Shown here: positions 1-11,042 of the stretch, piece after piece | Layout: each line of letters begins with the position of its first letter | Position numbering within the stretch: position 1 is the stretch's first letter | Assembly (NCBI GenBank): GCA_016800925.1 | Contig: JABCPU010000048.1 | Span: 186,001-250,000 of the forward strand | Source: Suillus spraguei | Taxonomy: Eukaryota; Basidiomycota; Agaricomycetes; Boletales; Suillaceae | Reading direction: 5' to 3' | Length of the DNA: 64,000 bases | Program-made: the position numbers and the translations under genes | The notes under the pieces: generated by a model | The model's input: only the letters and a program-made list of their open reading frames with translations | The model's database searches: none | Told to the model about the DNA's origin: nothing

Positions 1-1413
1 CTCATGATGAAACATGCATTCAAGGCTCAGTTTCTCTGGCAATTTTGTGGCCCAGAGCCAGGTTCACTTTTTATTAATAGAGGAGATGAAGGGCGCTATT
101 CTTTTGCTCTTCATGTGGACTTCTTCAATCCAGAGGGTATGAATTTGTGTGGTGCTAACAAATCCTCTGGAATCACCTCTATGGATTGCTTAAATCTACC
201 ATTGGATATCAGGTATAAGCCCGAGAACATGGATCTCGCAGGAATCATCCCAGGTCCCAAACAGCCATCCCTCGAGCATATCAATCACTACATCCGGCCA
301 CTTATCGATGACATGGTAGACTCATGGGAGTGTGGTATCAATTTTTCCAAGACTGCTTGTTTTCCTACTGGCCAGCTTGCTCGCAGCGCTATTGTTTTGG
401 CTGTTTGTGATCTTCCTGCCACTCTTCATCTTGCTGCTTTAGCTGGAACCAGTAGCCATTTTTATTGTAGTGTGTGTAATTGCTACCATAAGACCACATA
501 TGGTAGAGTGGACTTTGAAAGCTGGGAACCTCGTGATAAAGATGAACTCTGGAAGTTCGCTGAGTGGTGGAGGTGGAGGGGTGCTGCAATGACCTCCGAA
601 TGAGAGAAACTATTCAAAGCTCATGTGCACTATTCAGAGATGTGGCATTTGCCATACTGGGATCCCTCATGCCAGCTTGTTGTCGACCTGATGCATTGTA
701 TATTGGAAGGTTTAGTCCAGCATCACTCTCATTGCCTTCTCAAGTTTGACTACAGTGACCACTTCATCAACTTCATCCCCTCTGGCTTTTTCATGCGACT
801 TAGGGGATATGCCTCTGGGGATGACTTCGAAGGAAATGACTCAGGTCACTGCTATATGCACACTTCTTGTTTCCCACTTGTCTTCCAATGACTAAAATCT
901 GGATAACCTAAAAAAATTGCTGTTTCACAAGAATATGGGACCTCTCAAGTTTGTTTGCGAGGCCTTGCAATGCATTCCCCAGAAATCTAGTAGACTGTTC
1001 AAAATCGACTATGTAAAAGCTCTGCTGGAATGGGTAAGTTCTTAATATGTCTCCTTTTTTATGAATTTCTTATGTTTGTTCTCAGTGCCGTGAAAAACCT
1101 TCTGCTATTCTGGAGAAGGAGCTTCAGCTTGGTTCTCTAGATGCCCTACATTGTGTTCAAGATGTCATCCAGGAGATAATAATTCCATCTTGGTTTACTT
1201 CAGTCCCAAGTGATTTCGGAAGTGCATCTGCCAGGATGATGAAAGCAGACAAATGGTGTTCCCTAATCACTGTTTACATTCCTATTGCACTTGTGAGCTT
1301 GTGGGGGGCTGGCACCTCGCATCCTTCTGATGAAGTTGGTACTCACCTTAGAGCTGTTCTCAACCATACCATGGAACTTGTTTGCACAGTATATCTTGCG
1401 TGCACCTGAACAA
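1..1413 (+). pseudogene. Tnp2-type (CACTA/EnSpm, Transposase_21) transposase remnant
   Basis: Translation in the frame starting at base 4 gives the core of a basidiomycete Tnp2 transposase: a FFNPEGMN block, then CLNLPLDIRYKPEN, AGIIPGPKQPSLEHINHY, SHFYCSVCNC, LPYWDPSCQLVVDLMHCILE and, after a probable 52-bp intron (1034-1085, GTAAGT...CAG), PSWFTSVPSDFGSAS and VYIPIALVSLWG. The family mobilises CACTA-like DNA transposons. The copy is dead: an in-frame TGA at 601-603 sits where CGA would restore reading, there is a frame change between about 890 and 955, and another TGA lies at 1407-1409. The 5' end lies outside the window. The 3' end stops at a gypsy LTR, and the C-terminal part of the transposase does not reappear beyond that element. 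Family assignment is from recalled conserved blocks, with good confidence. Confidence 0.85.
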
Positions 1414-1885
1414 TGTTACAATCGTACGTGCCCCTATTCATTCTCTACTTCATTTACCTTGTATATTATGTAATGTGACTCTGACTCATATGCTCAATGC
1501 ATTTGTACTATGTTGCCTTCCTTCTTTGGATACGCACTTACATTCTCACGTCTCTCTTGGTCCGTGCACACATATTGGTCTATTTAAGCACGGTGTACTT
1601 GTAGTAGATTCTTTACTTTAATCTTACTGGGTTTTACCTGGAATCTCCTTCGCTTAGGTCTCCAACCTAAGTCGTCTTGAATTGTCTCTAAGTCTAAGCA
1701 CTCCTTAGCCTTAGTCTCTATTCTCACGGATACCTCTCGACTTATCCTTGAGGCAGAACCCTTGATCGTACTCAGAACGCGTTCCTTGTACTTTCACCTT
1801 GTCCTCTTCTGGACATTGTAAGAACTCCCAGCAGACCATCTGTGTCTTTTCACTGTCGCTGGTGACGCCATCCCAGTTCGTAACA
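1414..1885 (+). repeat. 5' LTR of gypsy element
   Basis: About 472 bp, matching 8512-8981 almost throughout, with scattered differences that are mostly C/T or G/A transitions, several at CpG sites. Termini are TGTTAC and GTAACA. A CTATTTAAG box at about 1579 is a plausible promoter element. The nucleotides after the LTR (AAAAGATTAAAG) should hold the primer-binding site, but I could not match a particular tRNA. Confidence 0.92.
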
Positions 1886-2049
1886 AAAGATTAAAGTCTA
1901 TTTGATCGTCGACTATTCAGTCGTCGACCCTGAACCCTGATCGCTTAGATCAGCAGACTAGTGTACGCATACACTGAGCAGATTGTCAAGAGAAAGCCTC
2001 CCTGACAGGAAAGCCCTGACGGACAGCAAGACAGCGCGTGTAGGCACCG

Positions 2050-2914
2050 AGAAAATATAACTCATCAGAAGAATTATCGACCATGTCGCAACCAAAGAAT
2101 TCGAGTACAAGATCGGTCAACCGACTGGCTTTGATGGAGATCGTGATAACTCTCGCAAGTTTATCCAGTCGTGCAATTTGCACTTTGACATCAATGAAAA
2201 GCTTTACACCACCGACAAGCAGAAGATCATTTACATAACATCCTTCATGACCGAAAAGAATGCCAAATCGTGGAAGGAACAATTCCTTGAACACGCCCAA
2301 TCTACCGACACTTCGGGACAAAAAGTTGGTTATGGGACAATGGCAGATTTTATGAAGAACTTCAAAGAAGCATTCGAACCGGTGGATACCAAAGGAACCC
2401 GCTCACAAGACTTAGAGATCTCAAACAAGGAACTGGAGATCTCCACACCTACGTTGCTGACTTTGAGGCACTGCAGCCAAGGCTCAGATCACCGACAACG
2501 CAACAAAGATCCAGTTCTTCCAAGATGGCCTTAATTGGGGTATCCTTACAAAGCTTTTCAATACAGGAGATGTCTCCGAAATATTCAGAGAGTTGTGCTG
2601 CAATGCGTTGCTATTGACAACGCCCATCATCGGCTTAAGCCATGAGGACACGTCATACTCCACAACAGAAGAAGAAGAACTACGGGAATGCACGGTATAT
2701 TCCGAACCGTGATTCCAATGCAATGGTCATAGATCGAATCTCCGATATGGAGAGATCTGAATGCATGAAGAAAGGACAATGCTTCGGATGCAAGAAGACA
2801 GGACACCGCATTCATAATTGTCCTGAAAGAAAGAAGAAGACCCCACTCCGACAAACCGAAGTCAAAGGGAAGAAGAAGATGAAGAAACGTAAGACGGATT
2901 GTGAGGATTTTTGA
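2050..2914 (+). pseudogene. gypsy gag (capsid and CCHC nucleocapsid), broken
   Basis: Reading through the first ATG region in the right frame gives a retrotransposon gag segment (PTGFDGDRDNSRKF, then SFMTEKNAKSWKEQF) that continues to about 2534. After frame changes, a CCHC zinc knuckle (CFGCKKTGHRIHNC, pattern CX2CX4HX4C) lies at about 2780-2822. The segment would package element RNA in virus-like particles. At least two frame breaks separate capsid from knuckle, so no full-length Gag can be made. The basic lysine-rich tail after the knuckle is typical of nucleocapsid regions. Confidence 0.8.
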
Positions 2915-2929
2915 CTTGGAGAAACAAAG

Positions 2930-5900
2930 ATTCGACGTATGTTTCTCCAATGTATTACTAAGACTTGTACGCGCTGTAGGTGAAAGAAAAGAACTTCGTG
3001 TCCCTATCACCTCCACTCGCGTACTCGCTTAAAATCCGTCGACACCACCGCTGTTATCGATTCAGGAGCAGCAGGAACATTCATCTCAGAGGAGTTTGTG
3101 AAACTCCATCAAATCACACGACAAAAACTCAAAACACCATTTCGAGTTACAACAGCAGATGGAACTCTTATAAAAGGGGGACCAATCACACATTACTGTC
3201 TTCTGTGGTCAAAATTGATGAACGAACCATGTATGGAAAATTCAACATTACCAAATTAGGAAGAAGAGATCAAATCCTCCTTGGAATCCCATGGTTACGA
3301 GCAATGAACCCAATATAGATTGGGCTGCTGAAACACTTATCCTTCCAGGACGGAGAAATCAGATGAAATCGAAATTGACTTGGACACGGATCGAAAGAAG
3401 AACGGGTTGCCCGACTCTTCAATCATCATACCAAATGGCAACATTCCGTCTTCCGAAACCTTTCATCGCTTCTCCTATTGATGTTCCGAAGACCCAGAAC
3501 CAGAAGTACGAATGCCACGTACTAAGACCCCGCCCATGTCCAATTGCCAAGCCAGTATCACCGATTCCCCGCGCAGAAAAGCGCAAGAATGAATCCGAAC
3601 CCGAGCATCGGGTCGGACAAGAACCTATTGAGCAACGGCCAATAGAAGAACAGAAACATGGAAAGAGAAAACGGAAGAAGAACTCCCAGGGACGAACACC
3701 AACGTACCGAAACTATCCAAGTTCTTTGTTCCCCCGAAAACTCTTTCAGCTTTCAATGAAGAAATCCCGATGAAGAAGAACCCGTGCCCTCGTTGATCCC
3801 AACAGAGGATGATGACCAATTCATACCATGCAAGATGTCTGGCATGCACCAGAAGTGCGAGAAATTTCCTCTTATGAACTAGGAGATGGAGAATTCCTTG
3901 TGGAATACGATACCGATGGAGTCAGCATGAGGATCATAGAGGAAGTATCCATGGACACACCCTTGACACGTGATGGAACTTCTCAACTCGAGCAATCCTC
4001 CAACTACTCCACAATTCCCTCCTCCTCCGAAATATAGTAACAAAGCTCAGGAATTGCCACGGATGAGAAGGAAAAGAAAAAGAAATCTTCGAAGAATTGG
4101 TCCCGGATATTTGCACGACTTCGCAGACGTCTTTGCTAAAGACGGATTGAACAAACTACCCCCCGAACGCCCTGGATTGATCATCGGATCGATACTAAAC
4201 CCGGTTTTATTCCTCGCACATCTAAGGTTTACCCGCTATCGGAAAAAGAACGCGCTGCTGTCAAAACGTTTATCGATGAAAACGTTGCGAAAGGATTCAT
4301 CTCAGAATCGAAGTCACCTCAAGCCAGTGGCTTCTTCTTTGTGGGAAAGAAGAGTGGAGAACTGCGTCCCTGTCAAGATTATCGCTACATCAATGATTGG
4401 ACAGTCAAGAACGCCTACCGCTCCCACTCCCTATTTCCCTCATCGCACGCTTCACAACGCACAGTTCTTTACGAAAATGGATATTCGGTCCGGTTATAAC
4501 AATATTCGCATCCATCCTGATGACAGGTGGAAAGCTGCTTTTACCACGGAATTCGGCCTCTTCGAACCGAACGTCATGTTCTTCGGCCTTTGTAATTCCC
4601 CAGCAACCTTCCAAGCATATATGAATCGCACCTTCCAACAAGAAATCAATGAAGGATGGATGGTTATCTACATGGACGATATCCTGATTTTCTCTACAAC
4701 ATGGCAGAACACCGCGAACGGACTAGACGGTTTTGATGAAAATACGAAAAGAACACTGTTCTTGAAACCGGAGAAATGCACCTTCGATGCAGAAGAAGTG
4801 GAATACCTCGGAATGATAATTCGCCCCGGACAAGTTGCTATGGACACCGCCAAGACCAAGGGAATCTCCGAATGGCCAGTCCCGAAATCTGTAAAAGATG
4901 TTCGGTCATTCCTCGGCTTTTGCAACTTTACCGCACGTTCATTTCCCACTATTCTGACATCGCTCGACCCCTTATCGATTTAACAAAGAAAGATAAGGCC
5001 TTTGAATGGTCAACTGAATGTATGGACACCTTTGAAGAACTGAAACGACGCTTCACATCCCAACCGGTACTCCGTAACCCTGATCCTTCCCGACAATTTG
5101 CTATTGCTACCGACGCTTCGCTCGTAGCAACCGGCGGAGTTCTTTACAGACTGATGAAAATGGTGTTTATCACCCATGTGCTACCTCTCACAGTCTTTAA
5201 ACCCGCGGAACGCAATTATCAGATCTTTGATCGGGAACTCCTTGCCGTGATCCGGGCATTGAACGAATGGCGTCATTATCTCGAAGGAAACTCACACCCG
5301 TCCTGGTATTCACCGACCATAAGAATCTTCTGTACTTTAGAAGTGCACAGAAGCTTACCCGTCGCCAAGCACGTTGGCAATTGATTTTGTCTATCTATGA
5401 CATTGAACTGCATCACGTTGCAGGTACTAAATTAGCAGTACCTGATGCACTATCCCGCCGGCCCGACTATGATTCCGGCAAAGACGATAACGAGGACCAG
5501 ACTCTCCTCCCTGACGCTCTATTCGTTCGTCTTATTGATACCGACTTAAGGATGTCTTCATCCTCTGACCCCCTCGATGACCCTGTCTTCAAACAGCATC
5601 TGATGCCCTTGATGGCGTGTGCCTTCCCCCTATGAAATCGGCACTCTCTGACTGGAAGATTGAGGAGAACGTCCTCTATTTTAAGAATCGCGCCTATATT
5701 CCTCCGGCGCATCGCTCCGATATCTGAAAAGGTATCATGATCATCCTACCGCGGGACACCCCGGTAGATTCAAAACTGAAGAACTCGTGAAACGGGAAGC
5801 CTGGTGGCCTGCAATGGGCTCTTACTTCGGAAATATGTTGAGGGTTGCGCCCTTTGTCAGCAAATGAAAGCGGATACACATCCTGTCGCCCCCGCTCACG

Positions 5901-6957
5901 CCTATTCCCTCTTGGCCGTTCGCCCGTTTTCTCAGGTCTCTGTTGATCTTATCACTGACCTCCCTGTCTCTGGAGGCTTTGACAGTATCATGGTCGTGGT
6001 AGACCATGGCCTTACGAAGGGGGTAATTATTATCCCTTGTTTGAAAACCATCACTTCGAAGGGTTGCTAAACTATTTTTGAAACACGTCTACCGACGATT
6101 TGGACTCCATGACAAAGTCATCTCGGATCGAGGACCGCAATTCCTATCTCGCTTCTCAAAGGAACTTGCCGACTCTCGACTACGTCATTGCTCCATCACG
6201 GCTTATCACCCACAGACTGATGGCCAAACTGAAAGGCTAAATCAAGAACTTGAAACGTATTTACGCATTATTGCGCAACAACCCTGAAGATTGGGTAGAA
6301 CATTCCAATTGCCGAATTCGTCCATAACCACCGAAAACATGATGCAAGGAATGCATCCCCTTTTTCTGATGATGGGATATGAACCACGCGCTATCCCTCA
6401 TCTATCCCTGATTCATCAGTCCCCGCAGCAGAAGACCGAGTACGATCTCTGCAGAAGATAAGAGAGAAGCAATTGCCTGTCATAACATTGCAATGCAGAC
6501 AATGGCTGAACGATCCCGAGGAGATAAGTACATCCCATGGAAGATCGGAGATAAGGTTTGGCTATCTGCCACTAATCTTAGACTCAAACTCCCATCAAGG
6601 AAACTCGCCCGAAACGATACGGACCTTTCCCGATCATTGATGTCTTATCACCCATCACGTTCACACTCAAACTCCCTCCGCAATGGAAGATCCACCCCAC
6701 GTTCCATGCTTCTGTCTTATCGTCCTATAGCGAAACGGAAGTACACGGTCCGAACTTCCCTGAACCACCACCTGACATCATCGAAGAAGAAGAAGAATAC
6801 GAAATAGAAGCAATTCTTTCCCACAAAGGAACCGGCAATCGCCGACGCTATCTTGTCCTGGAAAGGATACTCATCGGGAGATAACGAATGGCTCCCAGAA
6901 AAGAACTTGAAGAACTCCGCCCGAATCTTGAATGCTTATAAGAAGCAACACACCCTC
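2930..6957 (+). pseudogene. gypsy pol: protease, RT, RNase H, integrase, chromodomain (broken)
   Basis: Recognisable parts in order: retropepsin with AVIDSGAAGTF at about 3047-3080; reverse transcriptase from about 4050 to 4950 with [31 protein letters not shown] and VIYMDDILIF (YMDD at 4669-4680); RNase H around 5090-5300 ([17 protein letters not shown]); integrase zinc finger (HPTAGHPGRF, then CALCQQMK) around 5730-5870; catalytic core with DLITDLP, ISDRGPQFLS and YHPQTDGQTERLNQELE up to about 6290; and a chromodomain at about 6795-6957 (YLVL, then WKGYSSGDNEWLPEKNL) interrupted by a one-base frame change. Many frameshifts separate these parts. The chromodomain places it with chromoviruses, whose integration is thought to be steered by histone marks. 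Confidence 0.92.
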
Positions 6958-7013
6958 TGATTATTCCCAGTCAATCAACTCGCACTGGCACTTGATCAAC
7001 TACTACCATCGAA

Positions 7014-8479
7014 ATGTCTTTCCCCACTGCCTACATCACCCCCGTTACCATTGCCACCAATGACTCCGACTCTGAAGCTGAACAATACGGAACCCTTGCC
7101 GCTGAAATCGACAACTCCTCTTACATTGAAGCCGCCATTCTCTGTGAAGGACATGCCTTCGAAATCGAAAGAATCCTCACCGAAAGAGGTGCTTTCCCTG
7201 CCCTGCTCGTTGTCAACATCATCCGTACCGCAGCCCTTATCGAAGTCATCGCCAAAGAAACAACAGAAATTACACTCCGTCACCGTTTCCTTCATCTTCA
7301 AAAACGTATTCGTGCTTACGCTATGCTGTTGCTTCCCAATTCTTTTAAGAATGATGTTGAGGAAGCTATTCACATCATTGCCGAACGTCGAGCAGGCGTT
7401 GCTTGACCTCCCTCTCCGCAGGAAGATACGCCACTTCCTATTCCAGCACCCGCTTCTTCGCGCATGTATTCTAGTCTTGACGCCTTTGCTGGCTTATGCA
7501 CTGCTGTCCAAGAGATCGGACAACTCACCAACTCGGTTGTTGAAACCATCCAGCAATCAGTCATTGAAACTAGAGCGGCCAGAAATTTAGTCGAAGAAGC
7601 CATCACCGACCTACAGCAAACACAAGCCGACCTAGCTCCCCACGAACCCCATCTCCTATTGAACAACCGGTTTCACCGCCCCCCATCACAGTCTCCCATG
7701 ACCATCCCGCATGGCTGTATGAACCTTGCACAGAGGAACAGTGTGAGGCCGCTAAATTACTAGGGATCTCAGCCACTGAGTTGGTAACACTCGGCCTCGA
7801 CTTCGCGACCTTCATATACATCCTCCCATGTCTATCCCATCGTCATTCGGTCCAATGGATCCCGTCTCTCCAGTCTTAGTAAAAGACTTCGGTATCACTA
7901 CTCCGTCTTCATCTAATGAACTCCTTGCGATCGCTGAAAGAGGAACCACTCCTGACCTCCCTGAATCAGCATACGCTCTAACTCCTGCTCAGCAGACGCA
8001 GCTCAGCGTAACAATACCCTTGCATTGAAACGTATGAGGAGGAATAAGGGGAAGAAACGCGCCAGATCCACCAGCCCCACACCTATCATCTCACCATCAC
8101 CTCTACGCAAAGTCCATTCCAACCCTGATGAAAACATGAAATGTCGTGTCTGTGGACTACTTGGACATCGCCAGAAGAATTGTGCGGAATATCAGTGCAA
8201 GGTTTGCAGATTTTGGTCGCCTACTCATTGTCCATCTATTGTCCTCGACGAGTTGGACCTCCCCCCTTCGAGTTAACCTGGAAGGACGAAGGATTCTACG
8301 ACGCACTTCGTTCTTGGGAGCAACAACTTGACGATGAACGAATTCAGGCAGAGAAGAAGAGGGATTCTAAACGACGCGCTGGTCTTGAAGAAGCCGCGTA
8401 TATGAGGAGTGGGTCCTTTGCTGACGAGGACTACGAGTGGAGTGATGATCCCGTTTACTATGCGAACCAAGATGAGTAA
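7014..8479 (+). pseudogene. Extra gypsy ORF between pol and 3' LTR, with zinc knuckle
   Basis: An additional coding stretch starts with ATG at 7014 (MSFPTAYITP) and continues in the same frame past one TGA at 7404-7406 to about 7763. It resumes in other frames through 7828-8028 and 8025-8276 and ends near 8479. The last part has a CX2CX4HX4C knuckle (CRVCGLLGHRQKNC) followed by a second Cys/His-rich stretch (CKVCRFWSPTHCPS), then an acidic tail (YEWSDDP). I do not recognise it as an envelope: no signal peptide or membrane segment is evident. Its size, position and second nucleic-acid-binding finger suggest an accessory RNA- or DNA-binding protein. Function unknown. Confidence 0.65.
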
Positions 8480-8511
8480 AGTCGGTGACTTTACGTGTAA
8501 AAAGGGGGTAA

Positions 8512-8981
8512 TGTTACAATCGTACGTGCCCCTATTCATTTTCTACTCATTTACTTGTATATTACGTAACGTGACTCTGACTCATATGCTCAACGCATCT
8601 GTACTATAGTTGCCTTCCTTCTTTGGATACGCACTTACATTCTCACGTCTCTCTTGGTCGTGCGCACATATTGGCCTATTTAAGCATGGTGTACTTGTAG
8701 TAGATTCCTTACTTTAATTCTACTGGGTTTTACCTGGAATCTCCTTCGCTTAGGTCTCCAACCTAAGTCGTCTTGAATTGTCTCTAAGTCTAAGCACTCC
8801 TTAGCCTTAGTCTCTATTCTCGCGGATACCTCTTAGACTTGTCTTTGAGGCTGAACCCTTGATCGTACTTGGAACGCGTTCCTGTACTTTCACCTTGTCC
8901 TCTTCTGGACATTGTAAGAACTCCCAGCAGACCGTCTGTGTCTTTTCACTGTCGCTGGTGACGCTACCCCAGTTCGTAACA
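8512..8981 (+). repeat. 3' LTR of gypsy element
   Basis: About 470 bp direct repeat of 1414-1885, with the same TGTTAC/GTAACA ends. Differences from the 5' copy include several CG versus TG or CA pairs, for example ACGTAACGTG here against ATGTAATGTG in the 5' LTR. Confidence 0.92.
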
Positions 8982-9484
8982 ATACAATGCATCCGATGAA
9001 GTACTATGGTGAAATATGTCATGGACATCATATTGGGAGAAAGATATCTGGCTTATACCAATTCATCAGCTCTCTCCTGTTGGGCATTGGGTATTTTGTG
9101 TGGTCTATATGTCAACCAAAGAGTTGCACCTCTTCGACAGTCTTGCTGACAGACAACCATGGAAAACTGATGTCAAGGTGAGTATCATTTTGAGTTGCGC
9201 TATCTTGAACTCATGATAATTATAGGACATAATGAATCTTATCACCTGATTGTCATCCATTGCCCACCAACGTCGTGGTGCAGGCCTTATTGATGTCAAG
9301 GGTTGGGTAGCTTGCCCACTGGTAGTCCAGCCTCTGCAAACGAATGGCTATGACTGTGGTCTATGGGTTCTCGCAGCTATTGCAGCAGTGTTATGAGGAG
9401 CACACAGACCGGGCATTCATGAAGATGATATGATAGCATTCAGACACTACGTACACGCACTTGTAGCTAAAATACCTGTTTCAT
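8982..9484 (+). pseudogene. Ulp1/C48-family cysteine protease remnant (transposon-borne)
   Basis: The frame reads YWEKDIWLIPIHQ, SPVGHWVFCVVY, HLFDSLADRQPW, then a probable intron from 9179 (GTGAGT) to about 9225, then QTNGYDCGLWVLAAIAAV. This is the Ulp1 catalytic layout: His in GHW, Asp in LFDSL, Gln in QTNG and Cys in DCGLW. Such SUMO-protease-like genes are often carried by fungal DNA transposons. It is dead: TGA replaces a sense codon at 9247-9249 and 9394-9396 (each one base from CGA), and another TGA lies just before NMSWTSY. The 5' part is missing at the LTR junction. It may belong to the same element as the Tnp2 remnant, but the missing sequence between them leaves that open. Confidence 0.82.
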
Positions 9485-9769
9485 AATATACAATTCATAC
9501 TTGATCTACAACACCTCTGAAATTGTGGAGAGAACAATGTTGAGCATAGTACATGACAAAGCAGTAGGTCATGAATCAATAGATCATGAGCTCAATGGTC
9601 ATCAAACAGTTGAGCACAACAGGAGCTTAGACATTATTGAGTGAGTTGGTGTCAAAGTCACATGTCTGAGTGAGTTGAAACACTTACAACTCAAGCACTA
9701 AATCACAGTTACATGCAGTAAGTTCATTCCGCATGATAAAACCTTGTAAATATCTATATGATCAGAACC
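9485..9769. repeat. 280-bp direct repeat, left copy
   Basis: From AATATACAAT to TCAGAACC this segment is duplicated at 10762-11042 in the same orientation at roughly 95 percent identity, apart from a 4-bp insertion near the left end. I see no coding sequence or terminal inverted repeat in it. It may be an untranslated or terminal part of the Ulp1-bearing transposon. Confidence 0.88.
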
Positions 9770-10761
9770 GGTGTAGCGAACAAAGTCATGCTGACCATGA
9801 AAGTGCCATTTGACACAAGTGTCTTGTTACTGTCTACAGCAGCTACTGAGAAAACCCCTATAGCGAGCATTACCCCTTTTCGCTTTGCCAGTACCGTTTT
9901 GCTCCGTGGATCCTTACCCCTTACTGAATCTCGCTACCGATGTCCTCCTGTCCATTCCATTTCCATCTAAGATCCATTGGTGCGTAGCATATTCATTTCC
10001 GCCATTACTAAAGCTACGGCAAGACTTACCTTACCTTCCATGACGCCGCTTGCTCGCTGCGTGCCTCTTAGCTAAATATCTCTATCTCGCTACCATTCTC
10101 GCTATGTATTCCGGCCGTTCACGGTACATGTTAAAAAGGACTCTTCGCACATTCCGGTACTTTTACTTTTCCCTCTATGGTACACACAGTACTTAGGAAT
10201 TGTCACCACTACTGTCTCTAACGGAATAAAGTCTTTCGCCAAAGTCACTGTCTCTTAAGAATTGTTTTACTGCCGCACGCACCACCGCTCTTTACCGCTT
10301 TCCATGCTTCACCGCTTGCGCTACGCTTTCCCACACTTCACCGCTTGTGCTACACTTTCCTGTGCTTCACCGCTTGCACTACACTTTCCCGCTTCATCGC
10401 TACGCTTCACCGCTTGTTTTACCGCCAGTTTCCCACGCCTTACCGCAGTTTTACCACATGCACTGCCGCAGTTTTACCACTTTCACTACCGCTTGTCTAC
10501 CGCTTTCCCGTGCTTACTGCTAGTATTACCGCTAGTTTCCCATGGACCGGAGGTCACTGCTAGCATCTCGCTACCTCTGACGGCAGTCTTGCACCACAGG
10601 TTGGGCATTATTGAACTATATTAACTTAGCATTCCCTTTAGGGTCAAACGCTCTTGCTTTGCAAGTGAAGCAGACTAGACGGAGCGCAAGACTCACATAC
10701 TAGTTTAGGCCATGGTTCATCTACAGCCCAGGCTAGATTGTATCTTTACACCAGACTGACA
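9770..10761. other. Spacer between direct repeats, with ACCGCTT-rich degenerate tandem array
   Basis: Just under 1 kb with no convincing gene. From about 10262 to 10560 it is built from degenerate units such as CTTCACCGCTTG followed by a purine/pyrimidine-variable CTACACTTTCC. The core ACCGC recurs more than ten times, with three clear units of about 31 bp at 10306-10395. The left end begins GGTGTA and the right end finishes TACACC, a short possible terminal inverted repeat. Subterminal repeat arrays of this kind are where transposases bind in CACTA-like elements, so this may be such an end, but that is inference. Confidence 0.6.
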
Positions 10762-11042
10762 AATATACAATACTTGATCTACAACACCTCTGAAATTGTA
10801 GAGAGAACACTGTTGAGCATAGTACATGACAAAGCAGTAGGTCGTGAATCAATAGATCATGAGCTTGATGGTCATCAAACAGTTGAGCGCAACAGGAGCT
10901 TAGACATTATCGAGTGAGTTGGCATCAAAGTCACACGTCTGAGTGAGTTGAAACACTTACAACTCAAGCACTAAACCACAGTTACATGCAGTAAGCTCAT
11001 TCCGCATGATAAAACCTTGTAAATATCTATATGGTCAGAACC
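10762..11042. repeat. 280-bp direct repeat, right copy
   Basis: Second copy of 9485-9769. It ends at CAGAACC, where the left copy is followed by GGTGTAGCG but this copy is followed directly by TGTTACGACC, the apparent start of an LTR. That suggests a second copy of the spacer was cut off by the LTR insertion or by recombination. Confidence 0.88.

Larger units (their letters stand above)
1414..8981 (+). mobile_element. Degenerate Ty3/gypsy (chromovirus) LTR retrotransposon
   Basis: The element is bounded by two direct LTRs (1414-1885 and 8512-8981) that start TGTTAC and end GTAACA. Between them, in order, are gag with a CCHC knuckle, aspartic protease (DSGA), reverse transcriptase (YMDD), RNase H, integrase with HHCC and catalytic core, a C-terminal chromodomain, and a further ORF with its own zinc knuckle. 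The order PR-RT-RH-IN plus chromodomain is that of fungal chromoviruses. Reading frames are broken at many points, so it is non-autonomous now. A purine-rich tract (AAAAAGGGGGTAA, about 8499-8511) immediately precedes the 3' LTR. The bases flanking the two LTRs do not form a clean 5-bp target duplication outside the TG...CA ends. Confidence 0.93.

Noticed and set aside
1410..8983. ACAAT at both junctions of the gypsy element (1410-1414 and 8979-8983) as a target-site duplication
   Set aside because: Accepting it would place the LTR ends at GTTAC...CGTA, losing the standard TG...CA termini; part of the match is shared LTR sequence. Outside TG...CA the flanks do not match.
10262..10624. 120-codon ORF in the ACCGCTT repeat block
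   Set aside because: A stop-free frame is expected from repeat composition; the translation is low complexity and has overlapping open frames.
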